Assembly (NCBI RefSeq): GCF_018881605.1
Contig: NZ_JACVPZ010000001.1
Coordinates: forward strand, 1,922,001 to 1,986,000
DNA length: 64,000 nucleotides
Direction: 5' to 3'
DNA from: Polynucleobacter sp. UB-Tiil-W10
Lineage (GTDB): Bacteria > Pseudomonadota > Gammaproteobacteria > Burkholderiales > Burkholderiaceae
A program made the translations under genes and the position numbers. This document shows positions 41,004 to 49,836 of the stretch, in pieces (position 1 is the first letter of the stretch; the number at the start of each line of letters is the position of its first letter). The notes below the pieces were generated by a model. That model was not told the DNA's origin. It did not search any database and saw nothing but the letters and a program-made list of their open reading frames with translations.

Positions 41004-41014
41004 GGCTCGGTTAC

Positions 41015-41040
41015 CTAAGTTGCTCTACTAAGTTGCTCTA
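41015..41040. repeat. Tandem 13-bp duplication between greB and spoT
   Basis: CTAAGTTGCTCTA is repeated exactly twice with no spacer in the 43-bp gap between the convergent greB and spoT genes. It lies inside a loose inverted repeat (GGGCTCGG..ACCTA / TAGGTAGCCCGAG, 41003-41060) that may serve as a weak two-way terminator. Confidence 0.7.
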
Positions 41041-41046
41041 ATAACC

Positions 41047-43437
41047 CTAGGTAGCCCGAGTACGAGTAACTCGCATGACATCAGGATTGGTGCGCAGGCT
41101 GCGCATTACTTTTGAGAGATGCAGACGATCGTAAACCTGGATCGTAAAGCGAATCGTTACAGAATCTTCTTTGAAGCGATCTTCCATGGACACATTCATG
41201 ATGTTGGAATCTGCAGCGGTAACACTACTTGCCACTCTGGCCAATACACCCTTACCTTGTCGTGTATCAATTGCTAGGTCTAACTCAAACTCGCGATTTA
41301 GCTCTTTGCCCCACTCCACTTCAACCCATTTATCGCTATCTTTAGAAAGCATGCGTAATGCTATCGGGCAATCGTTTGTATGGACTTGGAGGCCCTCGCC
41401 TTTACCGAGATAGCCAATGATATTATCGCCCGGTATAGGGTGGCAGCAAGTTTGGAAATGAATGGAGTTGCCTTCACGGCCATCCACCAATATGGCTTGA
41501 CGCTGGTGATGATGAATTTCTTGATTAGGCGCAACCCAATCAGCAACGCCTAAGCGCATTTGCTCATCACCGCCCTCATCATCAATCAAAATTTTGAGAC
41601 GAATAGCTAACTCTTGCGGAGAGCGCCTACCTAATGCGATATTGACGCAAGCCTCTTCACGCGTTTTATCGCCCGTCCAGTGCAGGAGCTTTTCCCAAAT
41701 CTCTGGGCTTAACAAAGCAGCATCCACACCTTGCTGACGTAAAGCATTTGCCAAAAGACGCTCGCCCAATTGAAGTGATTCTGAATAGTGCTTTGTCTTA
41801 AGGGAATGTCTTATCGATGCACGCGCTTTACCAGTACGAACAAATGCTAACCAGCCTGGATTTGGCTGTGAGCTTGCCGAAGTAATCACCTCAACAATAT
41901 CGCTATTCTTTAGCTCGCTACGTAAGGGTAGTTGTAGACCGTTAATCTTTACGGCTACACACGTATTACCCAGATCACTATGGATGGAGTAAGCAAAATC
42001 AAGCGCGGTTGCACCTCTTGGTAGCGCTCTAATCTGACCAGTTGGCGTAAATACATAAACGGCATCTGGGAACAAATCAATTTTGACGTGCTCTAAAAAT
42101 TCTTGAGAGTCACCACTGCTGTCTTGAATATCAATTAAAGACTGCAACCATTGATGAGCTCGATTTTGTACCTCACTCATATCGGGTGAGCCGTCTTTAT
42201 AAGCCCAGTGCGCAGCAACACCTGCTTCAGCGACCGCATGCATTTCAGTTGTTCGAATCTGAAACTCTACCGGGACTCCAGATGGTCCCAACAAGGTTGT
42301 GTGCAAGGATTGATAGCCATTTAATTTAGGAATCGCAATGTAATCCTTAAATTTGCCAGGCATCGGTTTATACAAAGAATGCAAAATGCCAAGGGCGCGA
42401 TAGCACTCGTCAATCGAAGGTACTGTTACCCGGAATGCGTAAACGTCCAATACTTGTGAAAAACTCAAATTCTTGGAACGCATCTTGCTATAGATACTAA
42501 AGAGTGTCTTTTCTCTGCCACGTAAATCAACCTCTAAATTGGCCTTAGCAAATGCCATACGAGAGGCTTGCAGAATCTTTTCAACCATCTCCTTACGGTT
42601 GCCCCGCGCCCGCTTTACAGCGCCTTCAATGACCCTAAAACGCATGGGCATGGAATAACGGAAGCTCAGATCCTGAAGATCGCGGTAAATCACATTTAAA
42701 CCCAGTCGATGCGCAATGGGTGCGTAGATTTCGATGGTTTCAGCTGCGACACGACGACGTTTCTCCATCGGCACCGCATCAAGGGTGCGCATATTGTGGG
42801 TACGATCTGCCAACTTCACCAAGATGACGCGGACATCACGCGCCATGGCCATAAACATTTTGCGAAAGCTCTCTGCTTGAGCCTCGGCATGACTTTGAAA
42901 CTCTAACTTATCGAGCTTGGTTAAACCTTCAACCAACTCCGCCACTTTATTGCCGAACTTTTCTACTAGATCTGCTTTTGTACAGCCAGTATCTTCAATC
43001 ACATCATGCATCAGAGCGGCCATGATCGATGGCGCATCTAAACGCCAGGTTGCACAAAGCTCAGCCACAGCAACTGGATGGGTAATGTAGGGTTCGCCGC
43101 TATGTCGGTATTGCCCTAGATGGGCGGCATCTGAAAACTGAAATGCCTTTTTAACTTGTGTGATCTCTTCAGGCTTGAGATAAGAAAGCTTTGATAGCAA
43201 TCCATCAATAGAAACGACTTGATGTTTTAAAGGAAGACTAGGTGCGGATGTAGGGCCAAATAAATGACGACTCGATTGAGCCAATAAACTGGCAATGATC
43301 GATTTTTTACCGCTTTGATTTGGAGCGTCGGAGTCTGTGTCCAACAGCTGTGCTTGATCTAAACCAAGCGAAGCATCTTTAGGCGAGATGCTTCCAACTT
43401 TTTCCGATGTTTTAACTATTCCTAAAGGGAGCTCCAC
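41047..43437 (-). CDS. spoT: Bifunctional (p)ppGpp synthetase/hydrolase
   Basis: This 796-residue RelA/SpoT homologue makes and degrades the stringent-response alarmone. The HD hydrolase domain is intact: YITHPVAVAELCATW, then HDVIEDTG (about residues 136-143). The synthetase domain follows (about residues 300-420, with SKMRSKNLSFSQVLDVYAFRV and KDYIAIPKLNGYQSLHT). The TGS domain is at about residues 470-530 (VYVFTPTGQIRALPRGATALDFAYSIH, in part), and an ACT domain ends the protein. An extension of about 65 residues precedes the HD domain. It follows rpoZ by 15 bp in the gmk-rpoZ-spoT order common to proteobacteria. Confidence 0.96.
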   Translation of the reverse strand: MELPLGIVKTSEKVGSISPKDASLGLDQAQLLDTDSDAPNQSGKKSIIASLLAQSSRHLFGPTSAPSLPLKHQVVSIDGLLSKLSYLKPEEITQVKKAFQFSDAAHLGQYRHSGEPYITHPVAVAELCATWRLDAPSIMAALMHDVIEDTGCTKADLVEKFGNKVAELVEGLTKLDKLEFQSHAEAQAESFRKMFMAMARDVRVILVKLADRTHNMRTLDAVPMEKRRRVAAETIEIYAPIAHRLGLNVIYRDLQDLSFRYSMPMRFRVIEGAVKRARGNRKEMVEKILQASRMAFAKANLEVDLRGREKTLFSIYSKMRSKNLSFSQVLDVYAFRVTVPSIDECYRALGILHSLYKPMPGKFKDYIAIPKLNGYQSLHTTLLGPSGVPVEFQIRTTEMHAVAEAGVAAHWAYKDGSPDMSEVQNRAHQWLQSLIDIQDSSGDSQEFLEHVKIDLFPDAVYVFTPTGQIRALPRGATALDFAYSIHSDLGNTCVAVKINGLQLPLRSELKNSDIVEVITSASSQPNPGWLAFVRTGKARASIRHSLKTKHYSESLQLGERLLANALRQQGVDAALLSPEIWEKLLHWTGDKTREEACVNIALGRRSPQELAIRLKILIDDEGGDEQMRLGVADWVAPNQEIHHHQRQAILVDGREGNSIHFQTCCHPIPGDNIIGYLGKGEGLQVHTNDCPIALRMLSKDSDKWVEVEWGKELNREFELDLAIDTRQGKGVLARVASSVTAADSNIMNVSMEDRFKEDSVTIRFTIQVYDRLHLSKVMRSLRTNPDVMRVTRTRAT

Positions 43438-43452
43438 ACCGGAACTCCTTAA

Positions 43453-43656
43453 TTACAGAGGTACTTTGGTCAACATGTCACGGTCAGTCACACCAGCAGC
43501 TACTTCACGCAAAGCAACTACAGTAGCTTTATCTCTAGACTCAACACGTGGGGAGTGACCTTGTACTAATTGGCGAGCACGATACGTCGCAGCCAAAACC
43601 AATTCGAAACGATTTGGGATAGTTTTAAGGCAATCTTCTACAGTAATACGGGCCAT
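43453..43656 (-). CDS. rpoZ: RNA polymerase omega subunit
   Basis: RpoZ is a 67-residue subunit that helps assemble RNA polymerase and forms part of the ppGpp site 1. The sequence starts [23 protein letters not shown] (in part) and includes the family segment ARQLVQG and [10 protein letters not shown] at the end. It lies between gmk and spoT, which ties the polymerase target and the ppGpp enzyme in one operon. Confidence 0.97.
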   Translation of the reverse strand: MARITVEDCLKTIPNRFELVLAATYRARQLVQGHSPRVESRDKATVVALREVAAGVTDRDMLTKVPL

Positions 43657-43700
43657 GCTGAACTCACTTAATTTAGCTTCAATACCTATAGGATAACTGA

Positions 43701-44339
43701 TTAGACCCCGAGGCGCTTTAAAAGTGCTGGGTTTCTAGCCATACTGGGGCCGGAACGTAGGCGACTTGAAGACAAAATATGCTTCAAATCGACTAATGCC
43801 TGATCAAAAGAATCATTCACTACGATGTAATCGGCTTCGTGGGCGTGCATGAGTTCCACATGAGCGGCTGCCAGGCGGCGCTGGATAGTTGCCTCATCAT
43901 CCTGGCCGCGCTTTCGAAGACGCTCTTCTAAGGCCTCAATTGAGGGCGGGAAGATAAAGATCCACTGCACGGAGGGAATTAATTTGCGAATTTGTTGGGC
44001 GCCCTGCCAATCAATCTCCAACATGACATCGCTTCCTGCCTGCATTTGAGATTCAATCCAAGGCTTTGAGGTGCCGTAAAAATGGCCATGAACTTCTGCC
44101 CACTCCAAAAAATGACCCTGATCACGCTCTTGTAGAAAATCTTCTTTTGTCAGAAAGCGGTAATCCTTGCCATCCACTTCACCAGGCCTTGGTGCACGCG
44201 TGGTTGTTGATAACGATAATTTGAGTCCAGCATCCTCTTTTAACAAGGCATTCACTAATGAGGATTTTCCTGCACCTGAAGGCGCAACAATCATCAACAT
44301 ACTGCCTTGATAAGATGGTGTCAGATTAGCGTTAGTCAT
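43701..44339 (-). CDS. gmk: Guanylate kinase
   Basis: Gmk phosphorylates GMP to GDP with ATP. The protein has 212 residues. The P-loop [15 protein letters not shown] lies at about residues 19-33, and the GMP-binding [19 protein letters not shown] segment follows. [13 protein letters not shown] and the [13 protein letters not shown] segment are conserved. It lies 44 bp before rpoZ and 15 bp after the yicC gene on the same strand. Confidence 0.98.
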   Translation of the reverse strand: MTNANLTPSYQGSMLMIVAPSGAGKSSLVNALLKEDAGLKLSLSTTTRAPRPGEVDGKDYRFLTKEDFLQERDQGHFLEWAEVHGHFYGTSKPWIESQMQAGSDVMLEIDWQGAQQIRKLIPSVQWIFIFPPSIEALEERLRKRGQDDEATIQRRLAAAHVELMHAHEADYIVVNDSFDQALVDLKHILSSSRLRSGPSMARNPALLKRLGV

Positions 44340-44354
44340 AAATCAATTGTTAAA

Positions 44355-45284
44355 TTACTCGAGGTTTTGAACTTGTTCACGCATTTGCTCAATGAACAAC
44401 TTGAGCTCTAAGGCTGCTTGTGTGCATTCTTCCGATACAGACTTCGAACTCAAGGTGTTCGCCTCGCGATTGAGCTCCTGCATCAGAAAATCCAAACGCT
44501 TGCCTACCGGGCCTTTGCCAGCAAGTGCTGTATCTACCGCCTGTAAGTGTGTCTTGAGACGAGCGAACTCTTCTGCCACATCAATCCGCACCGCGTACAA
44601 GACAACCTCTTGACGGATGCGCTCCATCAGCTCAGCGCCCGCCTTGGCTTGTTCTTGAGCAGCCAATGCTTCTGATAAACGCTCAGTGAGCTTTTCTTGA
44701 TACTGAGCTACATATTCAGGAACTTTGGGCTCGATGACTTTAACAATGTCACGCATCTTGCCTGTAATGCTGGTGAGTACGCCAACCAAAGCTTTGCCTT
44801 CAGCATGACGACTCTCCATCAGCGCTGCTAAGGCTGCGCGTCCAGCTTCGACTGTGGCAGTAATCCAGCTGTCTTCCTCGCCACGCGGCTCAGAGACTAC
44901 GCCAGGCCAGCGTAAAACTTCAGCAATACTCAATTCTTGTGCTTTTGGAAAAGATTCTTGAGCTTTTTCTTGAAGGGTGTAGAGCGCGTCGAGGCAATCG
45001 TGATTGATAGCCCCCAAAGCGTGGGGGTTGCTTTTAGCGGCTCCAGCAGCAGCGCTATTGACCCTCCATGCCGCCCTAAACTCAACCTTGCCCCGAGAAA
45101 GGCCTTGGGTAGCCATCTCTCGTAAGGCAGGCTCAGCCCCACGGCACTCGTCCGGTAGACGAAATCCCAGATCCAGAAAGCGGCTATTGACAGCCCGACA
45201 TTCCACTTGCAGATCAGCAACCACACCCGCTCCTAAGGAGACTTGGCGAGAAGCGCTGCCATAACCAGTCATGCTCGATATCAT
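44355..45284 (-). CDS. yicC: YicC family endoribonuclease-like protein
   Basis: This 309-residue protein belongs to the YicC family, whose E. coli member is an endoribonuclease implicated in small RNA decay. It begins MISSMTGYGSASRQ and contains VECRAVNSRFLDLGFRLP (about residues 27-44) and the C-terminal DUF1732 part with GKRLDFLMQELNREANTLSSKS (in part, about residues 258-279). It heads a yicC-gmk-rpoZ-spoT operon and diverges from rph; yicC and rph are divergent neighbours in many proteobacteria. Confidence 0.94.
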   Translation of the reverse strand: MISSMTGYGSASRQVSLGAGVVADLQVECRAVNSRFLDLGFRLPDECRGAEPALREMATQGLSRGKVEFRAAWRVNSAAAGAAKSNPHALGAINHDCLDALYTLQEKAQESFPKAQELSIAEVLRWPGVVSEPRGEEDSWITATVEAGRAALAALMESRHAEGKALVGVLTSITGKMRDIVKVIEPKVPEYVAQYQEKLTERLSEALAAQEQAKAGAELMERIRQEVVLYAVRIDVAEEFARLKTHLQAVDTALAGKGPVGKRLDFLMQELNREANTLSSKSVSEECTQAALELKLFIEQMREQVQNLE

Positions 45285-45363
45285 ATGGATATTGTAGATT
45301 CATTATTGACACATAGACTAATTGCAGATCATCCCTGCAGCCAAACCCATAGGACCTGATTTC

Positions 45364-46104
45364 ATGAGCACAGCAAACCCAGCTAATATTGCCCGCCCGA
45401 GTGGCCGCAAGCCAGGTGATTTACGACCCGTCACCATCTCTAGGGCCTTTACTAAACATGCTGAAGGATCTGTTTTGATTGCTTTTGGGGACACCAAGGT
45501 TTTGTGTACCGCCAGCATCCTAGAAAAGGTTCCTCCTCATAAAAAGGGTTCAGGCGAAGGTTGGGTTACTGCCGAATACGGCATGCTACCCCGCTCTACC
45601 CATACCCGAAGCGATCGTGAAGCAGCTCGCGGTAAACAATCCGGTCGTACTCAAGAAATTCAACGCCTCATTGGACGCGCTATGCGCAGCGTCTTTGATT
45701 TAAAAGTGTTGGGCGAAAGAACTATTCACCTGGATTGCGACGTACTACAAGCGGATGGTGGCACACGTACCGCATCGATCACTGGCGCCTATGTTGCCGC
45801 TCAAGATGCAGTGAATCAACTTCTGAAAAGTGGCGTCCTGAGTAAAGATCCGATCATTGACAGTGTGGCTGCTATTTCAGTTGGTATTTACCAAGGCACC
45901 CCTGTTCTCGACTTGGATTACCCAGAAGACTCTTCATGCGATACCGATATGAATGTCGTTATGACTGGTAAAGGCGGAATGATAGAAGTTCAAGGCACAG
46001 CTGAAGGTACGCCGTTTTCGAGAGCTGAATTGAGCGCGCTCTTGGACTTGGCCGAGCAAGGGATTCAAGAATTGACTCAGCTGCAAACTGACTCGCTACA
46101 GTAA
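45364..46104 (+). CDS. rph: Ribonuclease PH
   Basis: RNase PH trims the 3' ends of tRNA precursors by phosphorolysis. The protein has 246 residues from the ATG at 45364, preceded by AGGA 9-12 bases upstream. Landmarks are [22 protein letters not shown] near the start, [19 protein letters not shown] (about residues 67-85), the phosphate-site [14 protein letters not shown] and the [19 protein letters not shown] segment (about residues 130-148). It is followed by rdgB and hemW in one operon. Confidence 0.97.
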   Translation: MSTANPANIARPSGRKPGDLRPVTISRAFTKHAEGSVLIAFGDTKVLCTASILEKVPPHKKGSGEGWVTAEYGMLPRSTHTRSDREAARGKQSGRTQEIQRLIGRAMRSVFDLKVLGERTIHLDCDVLQADGGTRTASITGAYVAAQDAVNQLLKSGVLSKDPIIDSVAAISVGIYQGTPVLDLDYPEDSSCDTDMNVVMTGKGGMIEVQGTAEGTPFSRAELSALLDLAEQGIQELTQLQTDSLQ

Positions 46105-46128
46105 TTGCCCAATTTACAAAACAATCCA

Positions 46129-46719
46129 ATGCAAAAGCTCGTTCTCGCATCTAACAATGCCGGCAAAGTAAAAGAATTTCAGGCACTTTTAGCCCCTCTG
46201 AATTTTCAAATTATTCCGCAAGGCGAGTTAGGTATTCCTTCAGCAGAAGAGCCTCATCACACCTTTGTAGAAAATGCCTTGGCTAAGGCGCGTCACGCTA
46301 GCGCCGCATCTGGCTTGCCTGCCTTAGCCGATGACTCCGGAATTTGCGTGCACGCTTTAAACGGGATGCCGGGAGTGATATCTGCTCGTTATGCAGGTGA
46401 TCATTGTGATGATGCTGCGAATAATCTCAAACTGATTGATGCATTACGAAATCATCCAGATCGAGGCGCGCATTATGTTTGCGCCTTAGTTTTTGTCAAC
46501 AGCGCCAATGATCCGGAACCGATCATTGTGCAAACCCGTTGGTACGGTCAAATTGTTGAACTCGCTGCAGGTACGAATGGCTTTGGCTACGATCCCCATT
46601 TCTTTTTGCCCGATCAAAATCTCACTGCAGCTCAATTAGAGCCTGCTCAAAAGAATTTAATCAGTCACCGCGGTCAAGCCTTGCGGGAACTGATTACCCA
46701 ACTCAAATCTCGTGCTTAG
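46129..46719 (+). CDS. rdgB: Non-canonical purine NTP pyrophosphatase (RdgB/HAM1)
   Basis: RdgB hydrolyses dITP, ITP and XTP to keep damaged purines out of DNA and RNA. The protein has 196 residues from the ATG at 46129. The signature LVLASNNAGKVKEFQALL is at the N-terminus, with the catalytic Asp in LADDSGICVHALNG (about residues 68-81), GVISARYAG, and GFGYDPHFFLP (about residues 151-161). The frame is open eight codons upstream, but that has no ribosome site. It lies 24 bp after rph. Confidence 0.96.
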   Translation: MQKLVLASNNAGKVKEFQALLAPLNFQIIPQGELGIPSAEEPHHTFVENALAKARHASAASGLPALADDSGICVHALNGMPGVISARYAGDHCDDAANNLKLIDALRNHPDRGAHYVCALVFVNSANDPEPIIVQTRWYGQIVELAAGTNGFGYDPHFFLPDQNLTAAQLEPAQKNLISHRGQALRELITQLKSRA

Positions 46720-47899
46720 TTCAAATCCCAACAAAGTCAGCCTTACTGCATTGCCACCCCTGGCTTTGTATATCCATTTTCCTTGGTGCGAAAAGAAATG
46801 CCCCTATTGCGATTTCAACTCTCATCAAATTAAAGAGGGCATGAATAAAGCAGGCTTTGATGAAGCGCGTTATATCAAAGCACTCATTGCCGACTTAGAA
46901 ACAGAATTACCGAATATATGGGGTCGCCAGGTCCATAGTATTTTTATCGGTGGAGGGACACCCAGTCTTCTCTCGGCTGAGGGTATGGATCAACTGCTCT
47001 GCGCCATTCGCGCTCGCGTTAACTTAGAGCCTGATGCTGAAATCACCATGGAGGCCAATCCTGGATCTGTTGAAGCCGAAAAGTTGGCAGGTTTTGCTAA
47101 AGCCGGTATTAACCGCGTCTCACTTGGCATTCAGAGCTTTCAAGATGAACAACTGAAAGCATTGGGACGGATTCACAATGGTGCAGAAGCGAAACGCGCA
47201 ATTGAGATTGCGATGCAGCACTTCAAATCAGTAAATTTAGACCTAATGTATGGCCTACCCAAGCAAAGCCTTGAAGCCGCTAAAGCAGATGTAGAGATGG
47301 CACTGTCGTTTAAAACGCCCCACCTCTCTTTTTACAACCTGACCTTAGAGCCCAATACCTATTTCGCAAACTTTCCACCGCAATTGCCTAGCGATGATGA
47401 AGTAGATGCCATCTTTGAACAGAATGTAGATTTGCTCTTGAAGGCGGGTTACAAACGTTATGAGGTTTCTGCTTATGCGCAGAAAAATCAAGAGTGCAAA
47501 CACAATCTGAATTACTGGCGCTTTGGTGATTACATTGGAATTGGTGCGGGGGCTCATGGCAAGGTTTCTTATCCAGATCGAATTACTCGCCAAGTACGTG
47601 AACGCCATCCAGATGCCTATATGCAGGCGATGGAATCCAAGGGCAACGCCTTAATTGAATCGAAGGTGATTGAACCCAAGGATCTGCCTTTTGAATTTAT
47701 GCTCAACACCTTAAGACTGACTGATGGGGTCGCGACCAATACCTTTAGCGAACGTACCGGCCTGCCTTTGAGTGTGATTAGTCAGAGCTTAGCCCAGGCT
47801 TGTGATAAAAAATTGCTTGATGAGAATCCTAGTCAACTAAAAGCCACTCCATTAGGAATGCGCTACCTCAATAATCTACAAGAGCTGTTTTTGGATTAA
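46712..47899 (+). CDS. hemW: Radical SAM heme chaperone HemW
   Basis: HemW is a radical SAM protein that binds and delivers heme, and it was long annotated as coproporphyrinogen oxidase HemN-like. It has 395 residues and starts with GTG overlapping the rdgB stop by 8 bases. The CxxxCxxC cluster motif is in CEKKCPYCDF (about residues 26-35). The SAM-binding FIGGGTPSLL and the NRVSLGIQSFQDEQLKALGR segment follow, with the C-terminal winged-helix HemN_C domain from about residue 320. The extra Cys of true HemN is not seen. Confidence 0.95.
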   Translation: MLSSNPNKVSLTALPPLALYIHFPWCEKKCPYCDFNSHQIKEGMNKAGFDEARYIKALIADLETELPNIWGRQVHSIFIGGGTPSLLSAEGMDQLLCAIRARVNLEPDAEITMEANPGSVEAEKLAGFAKAGINRVSLGIQSFQDEQLKALGRIHNGAEAKRAIEIAMQHFKSVNLDLMYGLPKQSLEAAKADVEMALSFKTPHLSFYNLTLEPNTYFANFPPQLPSDDEVDAIFEQNVDLLLKAGYKRYEVSAYAQKNQECKHNLNYWRFGDYIGIGAGAHGKVSYPDRITRQVRERHPDAYMQAMESKGNALIESKVIEPKDLPFEFMLNTLRLTDGVATNTFSERTGLPLSVISQSLAQACDKKLLDENPSQLKATPLGMRYLNNLQELFLD

Positions 47900-47903
47900 A
47901 TTG

Positions 47904-47939
47904 TTTGATGCGTTTGATGTGTTTGATACGCTTGATGTT
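47904..47939. repeat. Four 9-bp tandem units between hemW and enoyl-CoA hydratase gene
   Basis: The units are TTTGATGCG, TTTGATGTG, TTTGATACG and CTTGATGTT, in direct order in the 45-bp gap between two convergent genes. No hairpin is formed. It looks like slippage-prone DNA at the border of the core and accessory blocks. Confidence 0.75.
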
Positions 47940-47944
47940 TGGGA

Positions 47945-48763
47945 TTAACTACCAATCCAAAGCGGAGGCTGCCCTTGCAAGAATGAAGCAACTCCATTCT
48001 TAAAGTCTTTGCTGCCATACGTTTCACTGATGAGATCATGACAGTCAGGCAACTGATTCTTGATTAATCTTGCCAGCACCAACTTACTCGATTTTTGGGT
48101 AATGGGGGCTAATTTACTAAGTCTTTCTGCGAGATTGTCTGCCTCTTTAGCCAACTGCTCCTGCTCATAGCAAGCCAAAAGATATCCTTGTTTAAGCAAT
48201 TCTGAAGCAGAAATCATCTCAGCTAAAAGTAGCATGCGTTTAACAATATTGATATTGAGATGAGCAACCAGCCACGCAATATTTGACGCTGATAAACAAT
48301 TTCCCAAAGTTTTAGCAATGGGCACTCCAAACTTGGCATCCGGAGTGGAGATCCGAAAGTCGCAGCAACTGGCAATTGCTAAACCACCGCCTACTGCCAT
48401 GCCATCGATGACTGCGATGGTTGGTATTGGAAGAGTGGCTAATGGGCTTAAATAATCATCGATACCTTGTTCATACCGAACCCCATCTTGCCCATCCTGA
48501 AAGAGAGCAAACTGAGCTATATCACTGCCAGATACAAACGATCTGCCACCTGCACCTCTGAATATTGCTACACGCACACTAGAATTTTGGGCAAGCTCAA
48601 GACAAATAGACTGAAGACGTTGATACATTCCAACGGTCATTGCATTGCGCGCAGCGACATGATCAAAGGTAATGTGGGCAACATTGCCGCGTATCTCTAA
48701 AACGACTTGCGCAATATTGCTCTTCTCACCTTGATCATCTTGACCACTGACCTGCTGAACCAT
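47945..48763 (-). CDS. Enoyl-CoA hydratase/isomerase family protein
   Basis: This 272-residue crotonase-fold protein has the oxyanion-hole segments ARNAMTVGMYQRL (about residues 39-51) and IDGMAVGGGLAIASCCDFRI (about residues 119-138). The acidic residues used by hydratases are not clearly in their usual places, with FGVPIAKTLGNCLSASN following, so isomerase, hydrolase or lyase activity is equally possible. An extra 16 residues precede the fold. It follows the TctC-type gene by 7 bp and is probably in its operon, opposite a CoA-transferase. Together they suggest uptake and CoA-linked breakdown of a carboxylic acid of unknown identity. Confidence 0.88.
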   Translation of the reverse strand: MVQQVSGQDDQGEKSNIAQVVLEIRGNVAHITFDHVAARNAMTVGMYQRLQSICLELAQNSSVRVAIFRGAGGRSFVSGSDIAQFALFQDGQDGVRYEQGIDDYLSPLATLPIPTIAVIDGMAVGGGLAIASCCDFRISTPDAKFGVPIAKTLGNCLSASNIAWLVAHLNINIVKRMLLLAEMISASELLKQGYLLACYEQEQLAKEADNLAERLSKLAPITQKSSKLVLARLIKNQLPDCHDLISETYGSKDFKNGVASFLQGQPPLWIGS

Positions 48764-48770
48764 ATGAAAT

Positions 48771-49760
48771 TTATTCAGCCTTAATATTTAAGCTCTTTAC
48801 TAAACGCTGGTATTTTGCCAGTTCGCCAGCCAAGAACAAGCTAAAGGCTGCCGGTGTTGCGGGCCCTTCCGGCTGTAAGCCTTGAGCATCTAATGTTTTC
48901 TTAATTTGTGGATCAGCCATGGCTGCTTTAACAGCCAGATCAATCTTATTAACAACAGCTGGGTCCATCCCTTTTGGCCCCATCACTGAATACCAGTTAG
49001 TAACATCAAAGCCGGTGATACCTACTTCACTAAATGTTGGTACGTTTGGAAGAATGGATAAGCGTTTTGGTGTTGAAATAGCCAATGCTTTTAGACTTCC
49101 TTCTTTAATTTGCTGCAGGTTGGGCGGCAAGGTATCGAAGTTCATCGTAATTTGTCCGCCTAGCAAATCAATAATGGCCTGACCACTTCCCTTATAAGGA
49201 ACATGGTTGAGCTGGATACCAGCTATCTTGGCAAATAAAGCGCCTGCTAAATGTTGAGTGCTGCCAATGCCAGAAGATCCGTAAGTCATCTGCCCTGGAT
49301 TTGCTTTAGCAAGAGAAATGAGTTGCGCCACTGAGTTCACAGGCAATGAAGCCTTCACTACCAAAACGTTCGGAACGTATCCCAAATAAGTAATTGGTGT
49401 GAAATCCGTTGCAGGATTGTAGGGAACGTTAGTTAATACAAAGGGTGCAATCGCATTGGAATTAGAATGTCCAACCAGCAATGTATAGCCATCAGGATTT
49501 GCTTTGGCAATTTGATCTGCTGCAATCGTGCCGGCCGCTCCAGATTTATTCTCCACAATGACGCTTTGACCGAGAATCTCACCCATCTTCGGAGCAATTG
49601 CACGGGCCACAATATCTGTACCACCACCAGGTGCAAAACCCACAATCAATCGAATCGGTTTGGTTGGGAAGGCTTGTTGTCCAAGAGCTAAAAATGGGGT
49701 CGTGGCCAGCGTGATCGCAAGCAAACTACGAACAGCCCACTGAGGCGTTTTAAGCAACAT
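48771..49760 (-). CDS. Bug/TctC family periplasmic substrate-binding protein
   Basis: This 329-residue binding protein has a signal peptide (about residues 1-28, ending LALGQQA) and the Bug fold landmarks KPIRLIVGFAPGGGTDIVARA (in part, about residues 34-54), VIVENKSGAAGTIAADQIA and VPYKGSGQAIIDLLGGQITMNFDT. It is a paralogue of the protein at 35802-36803, with clearly different sequence. It has no transporter subunits nearby. The neighbours suggest that its ligand is activated by the divergent CoA-transferase and then processed by the hydratase family protein downstream. Confidence 0.92.
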   Translation of the reverse strand: MLLKTPQWAVRSLLAITLATTPFLALGQQAFPTKPIRLIVGFAPGGGTDIVARAIAPKMGEILGQSVIVENKSGAAGTIAADQIAKANPDGYTLLVGHSNSNAIAPFVLTNVPYNPATDFTPITYLGYVPNVLVVKASLPVNSVAQLISLAKANPGQMTYGSSGIGSTQHLAGALFAKIAGIQLNHVPYKGSGQAIIDLLGGQITMNFDTLPPNLQQIKEGSLKALAISTPKRLSILPNVPTFSEVGITGFDVTNWYSVMGPKGMDPAVVNKIDLAVKAAMADPQIKKTLDAQGLQPEGPATPAAFSLFLAGELAKYQRLVKSLNIKAE

Positions 49761-49836
49761 AAAGTCTCCAAAATTATTTTTATTGTGTTTGATACTATTA
49801 GAAGGTAATTCTAAACATATAAGAACAATCGAGACA

